NCBI GenBank assembly: GCA_026394075.1
Contig: JAPKYX010000189.1
Span: 1-61,583 of the forward strand
DNA: 61,583 bases
Source of the DNA: Acidobacteriota bacterium
GTDB lineage: Bacteria > Acidobacteriota > Terriglobia > Bryobacterales > Bryobacteraceae
Direction: 5' to 3'
Part shown: positions 1 to 8,672 of the stretch, piece by piece
How positions within the stretch are numbered: the stretch's first letter is position 1
Layout of the letters: every line of letters starts with the position of its first letter
Notes under the pieces: model-generated
Seen by the model: the letters and a program-made list of their open reading frames with translations, nothing else
Told to the model about the DNA's origin: nothing
Database searches by the model: none
Made by a program: the position numbers and the translations under genes

Positions 1-821
1 ACGTTGTTGGCGTAGTACTCAAAGATCTGTTCCTTGGTCAAGGTCCGTTCCAGGTGCAGCGTGATCAGCGTTTCGGCGGCCTTGCGTTTCCAGGACTTCT
101 CCGGCGTCAGCCAGATGCCGCGCGCCAGCTGCATGGTGAGCGTCGACGCCCCTTCGGCATGCCGCCCGGCCTTAATGTCGACAAAAGCGGCCTTCATGAT
201 ACGCAACGGGTCGAACCCGGCATGCTTGAAGAACCGCTTGTCCTCCACCGAAACCACGGCTTGCACCAGGTGCGGGGGAATATCCTCAAACTTCACGATG
301 CGGCGCTTTTGGCGGTTGCGGTCAAACAGGTTGGTGACCAGTTCCGGTTCCAACTGGTAGACCGTGCGCCGGGAAGCGTCGCGCAACGAGACGATGCTGG
401 CCACCTGAGTGTGCCCGCTTTCGCCCGAGGCAAACTTGATTAGGAAGGATTCCTGGCGGAAGAAGGAGTCCGGGCCGGGGAAGATCTCGATGCCGTCGGG
501 CCGCTTCTTAAACCAGCCGATCAGCCCACCTTCAGACTCCCGGTATCCGGCGCGGCGCAGCTCAGAGGCAATATCGTCGGCCGTCAGTTCATCGCCTACG
601 TGGACCGTTTCCGGTGCCGCGTACAGCTTGGACGTCTTCGCAAACGGACCCACGGCCAGCTTTTCTTCGATCAGACGGGCGTACTTAAAGTAGAAATAGC
701 CCGTCACGGCCAAGGCGGACATCAGCCCCACTCCACCGGCCACCAATAGCCAGCGGACCCAGCTAGCGCCGAACGGGCGCCCGGGGGCAGAATTCCGCGA
801 GACCTTGTTTTTGCTTCCCAC
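1..821 (-). CDS. Class A penicillin-binding protein (PBP1B-like), N-terminal part
   Basis: The gene runs off the left edge, so only the first 273 codons are present. Seen: a GTG start with a basic N-terminus, one membrane segment at about residues 22-46, a region at about 65-170 resembling the UB2H domain of PBP1B, then the glycosyltransferase 51 domain. The GT51 signature SVEDKRFFKHAGFDPLRI carries the expected catalytic Glu (about residue 193), and GASTLTMQLARG follows. Known of the family: a bifunctional peptidoglycan synthase anchored in the inner membrane that polymerises lipid II and crosslinks peptides. The transpeptidase half must lie outside the window, so a monofunctional enzyme cannot be excluded, although the UB2H-like region favours a bifunctional one. 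The start is uncertain because no strong ribosome binding site precedes the GTG. Confidence 0.88.
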   Translation of the reverse strand, partial: MGSKNKVSRNSAPGRPFGASWVRWLLVAGGVGLMSALAVTGYFYFKYARLIEEKLAVGPFAKTSKLYAAPETVHVGDELTADDIASELRRAGYRESEGGLIGWFKKRPDGIEIFPGPDSFFRQESFLIKFASGESGHTQVASIVSLRDASRRTVYQLEPELVTNLFDRNRQKRRIVKFEDIPPHLVQAVVSVEDKRFFKHAGFDPLRIMKAAFVDIKAGRHAEGASTLTMQLARGIWLTPEKSWKRKAAETLITLHLERTLTKEQIFEYYANN

Positions 822-870
822 TAACCGCAGTGTATCAACCCGCTTCGAGGCGCGCCTTCGCGCAAAGCCG

Positions 871-1308
871 CTAACGCTTGGGGCCGAGCGACTCCAGTTC
901 TTCCCAGATGTCTTTGTGCTCCACCCAAACCGCCGTCTCGCGTCCGGCAATCTGAAGCTCCGGTTGGGTCATGGTGCCGTGGCCATAAGGACAGATGAAC
1001 TCTGTGCGGGGAGGGGCAAAGATGGTGGCCGCGGACCAGGAACCACTATTCACCGGCATCCGCAGCCGCCGTGCGCAGGTCCGGCAACGGTACTTCTGGT
1101 CGATCACTACCAGCGCCAACAGGCCAATGCAGATCAGCGTGTAGACCATCATGGCTGTCGTGTAGGCGAGATCGTGCGAAAACGGAGCGTGGCCGAACCG
1201 CGTGGCGGTATAGCCGATGGGGACCACGGCCCGGATGAGCCACTTCAAGGCAGCCGCCACGCCGAACACGGCGGCCAGCTTCGCGATAAACAAGCCCCAA
1301 TATCTCAT
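871..1308 (-). CDS. Small membrane protein with a Cys-rich ribbon
   Basis: Not recognised as a named family. From the ATG at 1308 the product is 145 residues, with two hydrophobic segments (about residues 5-25 and 50-72). A soluble tail follows, carrying CRTC and, about 35 residues later, CPYGHG. This spacing suggests a small metal-binding ribbon on one side of the membrane. An in-frame GTG at 1335 would add nine polar residues. ATG is preferred because a GAGGG sequence lies just upstream and the hydrophobic segment starts at once. It lies between the PBP and proline dehydrogenase genes on the same strand, with gaps of 49 and 62 bases, so it may be co-transcribed. Confidence 0.65.
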   Translation of the reverse strand: MRYWGLFIAKLAAVFGVAAALKWLIRAVVPIGYTATRFGHAPFSHDLAYTTAMMVYTLICIGLLALVVIDQKYRCRTCARRLRMPVNSGSWSAATIFAPPRTEFICPYGHGTMTQPELQIAGRETAVWVEHKDIWEELESLGPKR

Positions 1309-1370
1309 CGCACCCTCGTCCTGATCACCCGTCACCCATTAGGACAGCCCGGGCCGGGTCTTGGTTCCCG

Positions 1371-2264
1371 CTAATTTCGGAAAAGGCTTTTCGCCAAAAA
1401 CAACAAGTTCGCCGGCCGTTCGGCTAACCGGCGCATAAAGTACGGATACCAGGCATCGCCGTAGGGCACGTAAAGCCGCAAGCGGTAGCCTTCCGCCACT
1501 AGACGCCGTTGCAGGTCCCGGCGCACTCCATACAACATCTGATACTCAAACTTGTCCGCGGGATGGCCTTTTCCCGCCGCCACCATCCGGTCGTCATGAG
1601 TGGCCAGCGCCGGATCATTGCCGATTTCCAGCAGCAACCGCGCCAACCGCAGATAGTTTTCGTCCACCTGGACCTTTTCCGGGTAGGCCACCGACGCGTC
1701 TTCGTTGTAGGCCCCTTTGCAAAGGCGCACGGGGATGCCTGCTTCCGACAGTAGCCGGATGTCGGCTTCGCTGCGCCGCAGGTAGGCCTGGATGACGGCC
1801 CGGACGCAGCCGAACCGCTGATGCAGCGCGGTCACAATCTCCAGCGTCCGGTCGGTGTAGACCGTTGATTCCATGTCGATCTCAACCCGAGTGCCGATGT
1901 CACGGGCGCGTTCCACCAGCGGCGCGACGTTGTCGAGGCAAAGGTCCGTGCCCAGATCGAGTCCAAATTGAGTCAGCTTGATCGACACGGTAGAGTTCAA
2001 ACGTTGATCGGCGATCCGCGTCAATCCCTTCAGTGCCTGGTCCCGGCTTTCTCCGGCTTCGGCGGCTGATGTCACGTTCTCGCCCAAATGATCGAGGGAC
2101 GTGGCGATGCCTTGGCCATTGATCTCCGTGCAGACGCGGATCACGTCGTCAAGGGTGGTTCCCGCCACAAACCGCCGCGTCAGCGGTCCGGCCAGCGCTG
2201 ACGTCTCAGCCCAGTGGCGAAGCCGGGGTTGAGCCGACAGGAAGAGTAGAGTCTGGCGCAGCAT
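1371..2264 (-). CDS. Proline dehydrogenase (monofunctional)
   Basis: FAD-dependent oxidation of proline to pyrroline-5-carboxylate, the first step of proline use as carbon and nitrogen source. The 297-residue length fits stand-alone bacterial PRODH rather than the PutA fusion. Conserved TIM-barrel motifs appear in order: SIKLTQFGLDL, EIDMES, RLCKGAYNE, LATHDDRM, FEYQMLYGVR, and the C-terminal YVPYGDAWYPYFMRRLAERP that binds substrate and flavin. No P5C dehydrogenase gene lies nearby, so the second step is encoded elsewhere. The ATG start is preceded by weak purine-rich sequence. It diverges from the operon beginning at 2429. Confidence 0.93.
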   Translation of the reverse strand: MLRQTLLFLSAQPRLRHWAETSALAGPLTRRFVAGTTLDDVIRVCTEINGQGIATSLDHLGENVTSAAEAGESRDQALKGLTRIADQRLNSTVSIKLTQFGLDLGTDLCLDNVAPLVERARDIGTRVEIDMESTVYTDRTLEIVTALHQRFGCVRAVIQAYLRRSEADIRLLSEAGIPVRLCKGAYNEDASVAYPEKVQVDENYLRLARLLLEIGNDPALATHDDRMVAAGKGHPADKFEYQMLYGVRRDLQRRLVAEGYRLRLYVPYGDAWYPYFMRRLAERPANLLFLAKSLFRN

Positions 2265-2428
2265 ATTCCGCTGTCCCCATTATCGGGCGAGTCTCGACAG
2301 GAATGTAGACAAATTGCGTTACGTTGAGAGGCGAGGCACTCTTCCCGTCGCCGCGTCTTTCTGGGACCGCGGGAATCAGAAAAATTCTTTCGTAACCTAC
2401 GTGCTATGCTGGCGTCAAACTGATACCC

Positions 2429-3226
2429 ATGCGAGTCCGGAATTGGGCGGTGGCTGGTTTCGTCGTGTTCATGTTGGCAAGCATCATGTACGCCCAGTTT
2501 GGGCGTCGTGGCCGGGGTGATGAGGAAGATGTCCCCATTCCCGCTGATGCCAACGAAGCGACGGAGTTCGTCTTCACGCGCCTCCGCTATCCTTCCTACC
2601 GCGGTGGCTCCGGCATGTGGGGCGTGCGTGGTTCCTGGAGCACGGACTACCCTTCCGCTGACCGCCACTTCATGCAAGGCGTTCGCCGCCTGACCCGCCT
2701 CCATGTGCGTTCCCTGGAGAACGTCGTTGACCTGGATGGCGACGAGATCTTCAACTACCCCTTTATCTACGGTGTCGAAGTAGGGCACTGGGACCTGACC
2801 GACGCGCAGTGCAAAAAATTGCGCGAATATCTGCTGCGCGGCGGGTTCCTGATGGTGGACGATTTCCATGGCTCCTTTGAATGGGAGGTGTTTCTGGCCA
2901 GCCTCAGCCGGGTGTTCCCGGACCGGCCGGTATTGGACCTGGATTCAAAAGATCACATCTTCCACGTGCTTTATGACATCGACCAAAAGGTACAAGTTCC
3001 GGGCATGGTGATGTTCTATACCGGCCGCACTTACGAACAGGATGGCGTGGACCCGAAATGGGCGGGCGTCGTCGATGACAAGGGCCGCGTGATGGTGGGC
3101 ATTTGCCACAACATGGACCTGGGCGATTCCTGGGAACATGCCGATCTGCCGCGTTATCCGGAGAAATATACGTCGCTCGGTTACCGGATCGGGATCAATT
3201 ACATTATTTATTCAATGACTCATTAG
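2429..3226 (+). CDS. DUF4159 domain-containing exported protein
   Basis: A 265-residue protein with an N-terminal hydrophobic segment (about residues 7-22) ending near YAQ, probably a signal peptide or anchor. The mature part has the DUF4159 features FTRLRYPSYRGG, then GVEVGHWDLTDAQ and LREYLLRGGFLMVDDFHG, a Rossmann-like glutamine-amidotransferase-type fold without a clear catalytic Cys. Members of this family are typically encoded beside MoxR/DUF58/VWA genes, and this is the first gene of such an operon. The ATG has no obvious ribosome binding site. A TATGCT at 2405-2410 could be a -10 box giving a very short leader. Molecular function is unknown. Confidence 0.85.
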   Translation: MRVRNWAVAGFVVFMLASIMYAQFGRRGRGDEEDVPIPADANEATEFVFTRLRYPSYRGGSGMWGVRGSWSTDYPSADRHFMQGVRRLTRLHVRSLENVVDLDGDEIFNYPFIYGVEVGHWDLTDAQCKKLREYLLRGGFLMVDDFHGSFEWEVFLASLSRVFPDRPVLDLDSKDHIFHVLYDIDQKVQVPGMVMFYTGRTYEQDGVDPKWAGVVDDKGRVMVGICHNMDLGDSWEHADLPRYPEKYTSLGYRIGINYIIYSMTH

Positions 3227-3251
3227 CTTCTTCACTTTGGGCCGCCCCTAA

Positions 3252-5498
3252 ATGTTCGAACTACTTTTCTCATATCCGGCCCGCATCTTCTCCAAAGGCG
3301 ACATCGTCTTTTTGGGCGCTGCTCCCCTGTGGGCGCTCGGGATTGCGATCGGCGCGGCCGCGGCGGGTTTGGGGCTGCTCATCATGCGCCGCACTTCATT
3401 GCCGATGGCGCGCCGCGCGACCATCTGGACGCTTCAAAGCCTGCTTGCGGCACTACTGCTCACTTTGTTGTGGCAACCCGCGCTGCGTGTTTCCAGCTTG
3501 AAGCCGCAGCAGAACGTGGTCGCCGTGATGGTGGACGATTCGCACAGCATGACCACCGTCGAAGGCTCCTCCACCCGGTTGGACCAGGCACGCCAGACGC
3601 TGGATTCCGGGTTGCTGCAGAAGTTGAGCGACCGGTTCCAGGTGCGGCTCTATCGTGCGGGCTCGGGCATTGAGCGCGTGGCCAAGACGGCTGATCTGAA
3701 AGGCCAGCAGGTGGCCACCCGATTGGGCGACAGCTTGAAGCAGGCCGCCGGCGAAGCGGCGACGCTCCCGGTTGGCGCGGTCGTCCTGCTGTCGGATGGT
3801 GCGGACAATTCGGGCGGTATTGACGCCGACTCGCTGGCCGAAGTCCGGCGACTGCGGATTCCGGTTCACACCATTGGTTTTGGCCGGGAGAAGTTTGACA
3901 AGGATCTGGAACTGACCCAGGTGGAACTGCCGGCCCGGACGCTGAACGGCGCACGCTTGTCGGCGCAGGTCAGCTTCCGCCAGAACGGATACGCCAACCG
4001 CAAGGCCCGCCTAGTGGCCCGCAGTGATGGTAAGACCATTGCCAATCGTGAAGTGCTGCTGAAGGCGGACGGACGCACGCAGACTGAGACGCTGCTGTTT
4101 GCCGCCGGCAATCCGGGGCCCCGGACGATTGAAGTCTCGGTGGAGGGACTCGACGGCGAAGAGAACGCCAAGAATAACTCCCTGCGCCGCCTGGTGACCG
4201 TCGAGACCAACAAACCCCGAGTGCTCTATTTCGAAGGCGAGCCGCGCTGGGACTATAAGTTTATCCGCCGGGCGTTTGAAGAAGATAAGTCAGTGGAGTT
4301 AGTCAGCCTGCTCCGGACCACGCCCAACAAGGTCTACCGGCAGGGTGTGGCCAATCCGACGGAACTCGAAGATGGCTTCCCGGCCAAGGCCGAAGAGCTG
4401 CTGGCTTTTCAAGGCCTGATCATTGGCGGCGTGGAAGCAAGTTACTTTACGCCCACCCAGCAGGAAGCGATCAAGATGTTTGTCGACCGGCGCGGTGGCG
4501 GCGTCTTGTTCCTGGGTGGACGCGCGGGCTTGGCCGATGGTGGCTACAATGCCTCGCAGTTCACCGAGATCCTGCCCGTCGCGCTGCCGGACCGCAAGAA
4601 CACCTTCCATCGGGACCCGGCCAACACGGAACTGACTCCTGCGGGCCGAGACAACCTGATTACGCGCCTCGATGATTCACCGGACAAGAATGCTGAGATC
4701 TGGAAGAAGCTGCCGTACTTGGCTAACTTCCAGGAACTGGGTACGCCGAAGCCGGGTGCGGTGGTGTTGGCGGAGGCTCTACCCACCAGCAAAGGCCGCT
4801 TGCCACTGCTGGTGACCCAGAACTTCGGCCGGGGCCGCGTGGCGGTGCTGGCGACGGCGGGGACTTGGCGGTGGCGCATGTTGAACGATCACGCGGATAC
4901 CAAGCACGCCACCTTCTGGCAGCAGATGCTGCGGTGGCTGGTGCTCGATACTCCGTCGCGGTTGAGTGTGTCGACGCCCAAGACGGTGCTGAGCGACGAA
5001 TCGCAGGCCCCGCTTCGCGCTGAGTTGCGCGACAAGACGTATCTGCCGGTGAGCGATGCGCTGGTCGAGGCTCGCATGACCGGGCCGGATGGCATCACCA
5101 TCACGGTGCCGATGGAGCCGGACCCCTTGAATGAAGGTGTCTACAATGCCAATTGGACAGCCGACAAGCCTGGTTCCTACTTAGCCGAAGTGACCGCCCG
5201 CCGCGGCGATGAGGATTTGGGCAAGGACCTGGTGAACTTCCGGCGCGAGGATGGCGTCGCGGAAAACTTTGGCTTGGAACAGAACCGCGAGTTGCTGGAA
5301 AAGCTCTCGTCGGAAACCGGTGGCCACTACTACAAGCCGGCTGAGATCAACAAGCTGATCGAGGAGATTACGTTCTCTGAGGCAGGCATCACGGTACGGG
5401 AAACGCGCGATCTGTGGAACATGCCTATCGTGTTCCTGCTGATCCTGCTGCTTCGCGGCGCGGAGTGGTTCCTCCGCCGGAATTGGGGTGCGGTATGA
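3252..5498 (+). CDS. Membrane VWA / glutamine-amidotransferase-like protein
   Basis: A 748-residue membrane protein. N-terminal hydrophobic helices (about 20-42 and 55-75) precede a von Willebrand A domain with a MIDAS-like DDSHSM and LLSDGADNSGG. An Ig-like segment follows, then a GATase1-like region (FEGEPRWDYKFIRRAF to GGGVLFLGGRAGLADGG) lacking the nucleophile Cys, and another beta-rich segment. It ends in one membrane helix (MPIVFLLILLLRGAEWFL) with a short basic tail. The large central part is probably periplasmic. It starts 25 bases after the DUF4159 gene and its stop overlaps the next start (ATGA at 5495-5498), implying translational coupling. Function is inferred only from context: a structural partner in a MoxR-type envelope system. 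Confidence 0.85.
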   Translation: MFELLFSYPARIFSKGDIVFLGAAPLWALGIAIGAAAAGLGLLIMRRTSLPMARRATIWTLQSLLAALLLTLLWQPALRVSSLKPQQNVVAVMVDDSHSMTTVEGSSTRLDQARQTLDSGLLQKLSDRFQVRLYRAGSGIERVAKTADLKGQQVATRLGDSLKQAAGEAATLPVGAVVLLSDGADNSGGIDADSLAEVRRLRIPVHTIGFGREKFDKDLELTQVELPARTLNGARLSAQVSFRQNGYANRKARLVARSDGKTIANREVLLKADGRTQTETLLFAAGNPGPRTIEVSVEGLDGEENAKNNSLRRLVTVETNKPRVLYFEGEPRWDYKFIRRAFEEDKSVELVSLLRTTPNKVYRQGVANPTELEDGFPAKAEELLAFQGLIIGGVEASYFTPTQQEAIKMFVDRRGGGVLFLGGRAGLADGGYNASQFTEILPVALPDRKNTFHRDPANTELTPAGRDNLITRLDDSPDKNAEIWKKLPYLANFQELGTPKPGAVVLAEALPTSKGRLPLLVTQNFGRGRVAVLATAGTWRWRMLNDHADTKHATFWQQMLRWLVLDTPSRLSVSTPKTVLSDESQAPLRAELRDKTYLPVSDALVEARMTGPDGITITVPMEPDPLNEGVYNANWTADKPGSYLAEVTARRGDEDLGKDLVNFRREDGVAENFGLEQNRELLEKLSSETGGHYYKPAEINKLIEEITFSEAGITVRETRDLWNMPIVFLLILLLRGAEWFLRRNWGAV

Positions 5499-6400
5499 CG
5501 GCACTATTGGCTTCGCTCTCGCTGGCGGTCTCGCATGTGGTGACGGTGGCCGGCCTCGGCGGCGAGCCTGACTACGAGCAGCGCTTTGCCGCTCACGCGG
5601 CCGAGATCGAGAAGTTACTCAAGGCTGATTCCGGCACCAAAGTGATTACTTTAAGTGGTGCTGGAGCCAGTCGAAACGCCGTCATCAATGCGCTTCAGCA
5701 AGTGGCCCGCGAGTCCAAGGCGGATGACGCATTCGCGCTGATATTGATTGGTCACGGCACGTTCGATAACACCGACTACAAGCTGAACCTGCCTGGTCCG
5801 GATATCACCGCCGCCGAACTGGCGCCGTTGCTCGACCGCATTGCCGCCGGCAAGCAGTTGATCGTCAATACCACCAGCGCCTCCGGTGCTTCGCTGATGT
5901 TGCTGCAGCGGCCCAACCGCACGGTGATCACCGCCACCAAGTCCGGCATGGAGAAGAACGCCCCGGTCTTTGCCCGCTATTGGGTGGAGGCGATGCGCGA
6001 CCCCGGTGCCGATTCGGATAAAAACGACACCGTCACCGCACTCGAAGCCTACCGCTATGCCGACCAGAAGACGGTGGCTTACTACGAGACGCAGAAGCGA
6101 CTGGCGACCGAGCATGCATTGCTCGAAGATGCTGGTTCTGGCGACGGTGCGCGGGCTCCGAGCCCGGAGAACGGCAAAGGCCAGCTGGCGGCGCGCTTCC
6201 CGCTGGTTCGCTTGGGCGCGGCGCAGAAGGCATCGCTGAGCCCGGAAAAGCAGCTGTTGCTCAAGAAGAAGGAAGAGCTGGAGATCTCGATCGACAAGCT
6301 GAAGTACCAGAAAGCCGCGATGCCGGCCGAAGAGTACCGCCGCACGATGCAAGCCCTCTTGCTAGAACTGGCGCGTGTCCAGGGGGCGATCGACAAGTAG
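5495..6400 (+). CDS. Caspase/C13-fold exported protein lacking the Cys nucleophile
   Basis: The ATG at 5495 overlaps the previous stop and gives a 301-residue product with a short hydrophobic N-terminus (MTALLASLSLAVSHVV). The fold motif of clan CD peptidases is visible: ALILIGHGTFDN supplies the expected His-Gly, and the following strand reads QLIVNTTSASGAS, where active enzymes carry Cys-His/Ser-Gly. No Cys occurs there, so it is a pseudo-peptidase or uses Ser/Thr. A Ca-loop-like DSDKNDTVTALEAYRYA follows. The C-terminal third is Lys/Glu-rich helix (about 240-300), probably coiled coil. An in-frame ATG at 5414 exists but lies deep inside the previous gene. A role in protein interaction within the operon's complex is inference. 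Confidence 0.8.
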   Translation: MTALLASLSLAVSHVVTVAGLGGEPDYEQRFAAHAAEIEKLLKADSGTKVITLSGAGASRNAVINALQQVARESKADDAFALILIGHGTFDNTDYKLNLPGPDITAAELAPLLDRIAAGKQLIVNTTSASGASLMLLQRPNRTVITATKSGMEKNAPVFARYWVEAMRDPGADSDKNDTVTALEAYRYADQKTVAYYETQKRLATEHALLEDAGSGDGARAPSPENGKGQLAARFPLVRLGAAQKASLSPEKQLLLKKKEELEISIDKLKYQKAAMPAEEYRRTMQALLLELARVQGAIDK

Positions 6401-8667
6401 TGGCCCCACTCCGGCAGTTGCGTCCTGTCCTGGTGGGCCTGTGCTTGGCCACCCAATGGGCGTGCGCGCAGACAGTGGAGTTAAGTAAGCCCAAGCCCAA
6501 GGAGAAGGTGGCGGTCACCGTCTCCGCCAACCCGGCGGCGGCCTGCTGGCAACACAAGCTGTATGGCCGGACGGCGGAGGCCGTCACGTGCTTCACTAAG
6601 TTGCAGGAATCGGCTGACCCTATGGCGCGCGCCGAAGCGCTATGGGGGCTGGAGCGCTACCAGGATGCTGTCTACCAGTTCCAGGCCGCCGTCAAGGCCC
6701 GGCCCACCGACATCACGCCGCGCATCCGGCTGGGCACGCTGTTCCGCCAGCGCTATCAACCCAAGGATGCTGGCGAGCTGTTAGGCGAGGCGCTAGAGCT
6801 GGACGAAAAGAACACCGACGCACTGCTGGAGATGGCGCGCGTCGCCGGTGAGAACTACGACCGCAAGGCCGTTGAGATGGTGAAGCAGGCGCTGGAGATC
6901 AATCCTCAGTTGGCCACCGCGCATGAACTGTTGGCACGGTTGTCGGCGGAAGAATCGAACTTCAAGCTGGCCACGGAGCATGCGGAGAAAGCGCTGGCGA
7001 TATCGCCGCAATCGGTGGACGCGATGGCCGTGCTGGGTGCCATCGACCTGCTGCAGGAGAAGCCCAACACCACCTGGTTCGAGCGGGCGTTGAAGATCAA
7101 CCCGGCCTATGGGGAAGCCTACAACATTGGCGGCGAACTGCTGATCCTCAACCGCCGCTACAACGAAGGGATTGAGCTGTTCCGCAAGGCCATCGCCACC
7201 CGGCCCGGCTTGTGGGAAGCCCGGGCCCGCCTGGGGATCAACCTGATGCGGCTCGGCAAGGAAGAAGAAGCGTACAAGGAACTCTCGGCCACCTATGAAG
7301 CGGGCTACAAGTCCTTTCCCGTGGTCAACACGCTGCGGCTGATGGACAGCTACAAGAACTTCCAGACGTTCCGAAACAGCCGCGCGATTGTCCGCCTGCA
7401 CAAGAAGGAAGCCAGCGTGCTGGAGCCGTACTTCAGCAGCGAGATGGAGCGCATCATGGCCGCCTACGACCGCAAGTATGGTGGGCCCGTCGGCGTTCCG
7501 GTGCAAGTGGAAGTCTACCCGGATCACGAAGATTTCGCCGTCCGCACGATGGGCATGCCGGGGCTGGGCGCGTTGGGCGTCAGCTTCGGGCCGATCGTGG
7601 CCATGGATTCACCGAGCGGCCGCAAGCCGGGCTCTTTCCATTGGGCGTCCACGCTGTGGCATGAAATGAGCCATGTCTATGCGCTCTCCATCACCAACTA
7701 CCGCGTGCCGCGCTGGTTCACGGAAGGCTTAGCGGTGTATGAAGAGACCGCCGCCTCGCCCGATTGGGGCGATCGCCTGGACCCGCCCACCATCATCGCC
7801 ATCCGCGACAAGAAGCTGCTGCCGGTGGCTGAACTCGACCGCGGCTTCATCCGTCCCAGCTATCCGGCGCAAGTGACCGTTAGCTATTTTCAGGCCGGCC
7901 GCATCTGCCAGTACATCGCGCAGAACTGGGGCTACCCGAAGCTGATTGAGATTCTGCGGGACTACGGGCAGTCCAAGAAGACGCCGGAAGTGTTCCAGGC
8001 GCGGCTGGGGATCTCGACTGAAGAGTTCGACAAACGCTTCCTGCCCTGGCTGGAACAGCAGAACTCGAAGATCGTCACGGGGTTTAAGGACTGGCAGGAG
8101 CGGCTGAAAACAGTGGTGACCGCCTATCGCGCCAAGAACTGGGACATCGTGCAGGCCGAAGCGCCCGCGCTGCGTGACATCTACCCGGAATACGTCGAAG
8201 CCGCCAACCCGTACGAGATGCTCTACGAGATGCATCTGGCGAAAAAGGACCAGGCTGCGGCGATGGCGGAGTTGAAGCGCTATTCAAAGGCGGCCGGGCG
8301 CGATCCGAAGCTGCTGAAGGAACTGGCGCGGATGGAAGAAGAGTCTGGCGACAAGCGCGCGGCGGCGGCGACATTGAAGCGGCTGCTCTACATCGCGCCG
8401 GCGCAGGACGAAGAATTGCACCGCCGGTTGGGGAACCTGCTGCTGGATGAGCAGGACAACCTGGGCGCCGTGCGTGAGTTTCGAGCAGCGGTAGCCTCAA
8501 AGCCAGTAGACTTAGCTTCCGCCCAGTTTGCGTTGGCGCGGGCCTACCGCGCCGCCCATCAGATTGACAATGCCAAGGATGCATTGTTCGCGGCTCTGGA
8601 AGCCGCACCGGGTTACCGCCCGGCCCAAAAGATGCTGTTGGAATTGACTTCATCCGAGAAGGAATAA
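6400..8667 (+). CDS. Exported TPR protein with gluzincin (peptidase MA-like) domain
   Basis: A 755-residue protein starting at GTG, overlapping the previous stop by one base, with a signal peptide ending near ACAQ. At least six tetratricopeptide repeats span about residues 60-320. A zinc-protease domain follows, with LWHEMSHVYAL (H421, E422, H425) and WFTEGLAVYEE (E442), the HExxH...E arrangement of gluzincins. More TPR-like repeats fill about 590-745. A protease between two TPR arrays suggests a periplasmic scaffold that recruits and perhaps cleaves partners. All catalytic residues look intact. Cotranscription with the MoxR genes is supported by the five-base gap to the next start. Confidence 0.87.
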   Translation: MAPLRQLRPVLVGLCLATQWACAQTVELSKPKPKEKVAVTVSANPAAACWQHKLYGRTAEAVTCFTKLQESADPMARAEALWGLERYQDAVYQFQAAVKARPTDITPRIRLGTLFRQRYQPKDAGELLGEALELDEKNTDALLEMARVAGENYDRKAVEMVKQALEINPQLATAHELLARLSAEESNFKLATEHAEKALAISPQSVDAMAVLGAIDLLQEKPNTTWFERALKINPAYGEAYNIGGELLILNRRYNEGIELFRKAIATRPGLWEARARLGINLMRLGKEEEAYKELSATYEAGYKSFPVVNTLRLMDSYKNFQTFRNSRAIVRLHKKEASVLEPYFSSEMERIMAAYDRKYGGPVGVPVQVEVYPDHEDFAVRTMGMPGLGALGVSFGPIVAMDSPSGRKPGSFHWASTLWHEMSHVYALSITNYRVPRWFTEGLAVYEETAASPDWGDRLDPPTIIAIRDKKLLPVAELDRGFIRPSYPAQVTVSYFQAGRICQYIAQNWGYPKLIEILRDYGQSKKTPEVFQARLGISTEEFDKRFLPWLEQQNSKIVTGFKDWQERLKTVVTAYRAKNWDIVQAEAPALRDIYPEYVEAANPYEMLYEMHLAKKDQAAAMAELKRYSKAAGRDPKLLKELARMEEESGDKRAAAATLKRLLYIAPAQDEELHRRLGNLLLDEQDNLGAVREFRAAVASKPVDLASAQFALARAYRAAHQIDNAKDALFAALEAAPGYRPAQKMLLELTSSEKE

Positions 8668-8672
8668 CTAGA

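Noticed and set aside
5414-5494. Upstream start for the caspase-fold gene
   Set aside because: It would read 27 codons inside the previous gene; the ATGA overlap at 5495 is the natural coupled start.
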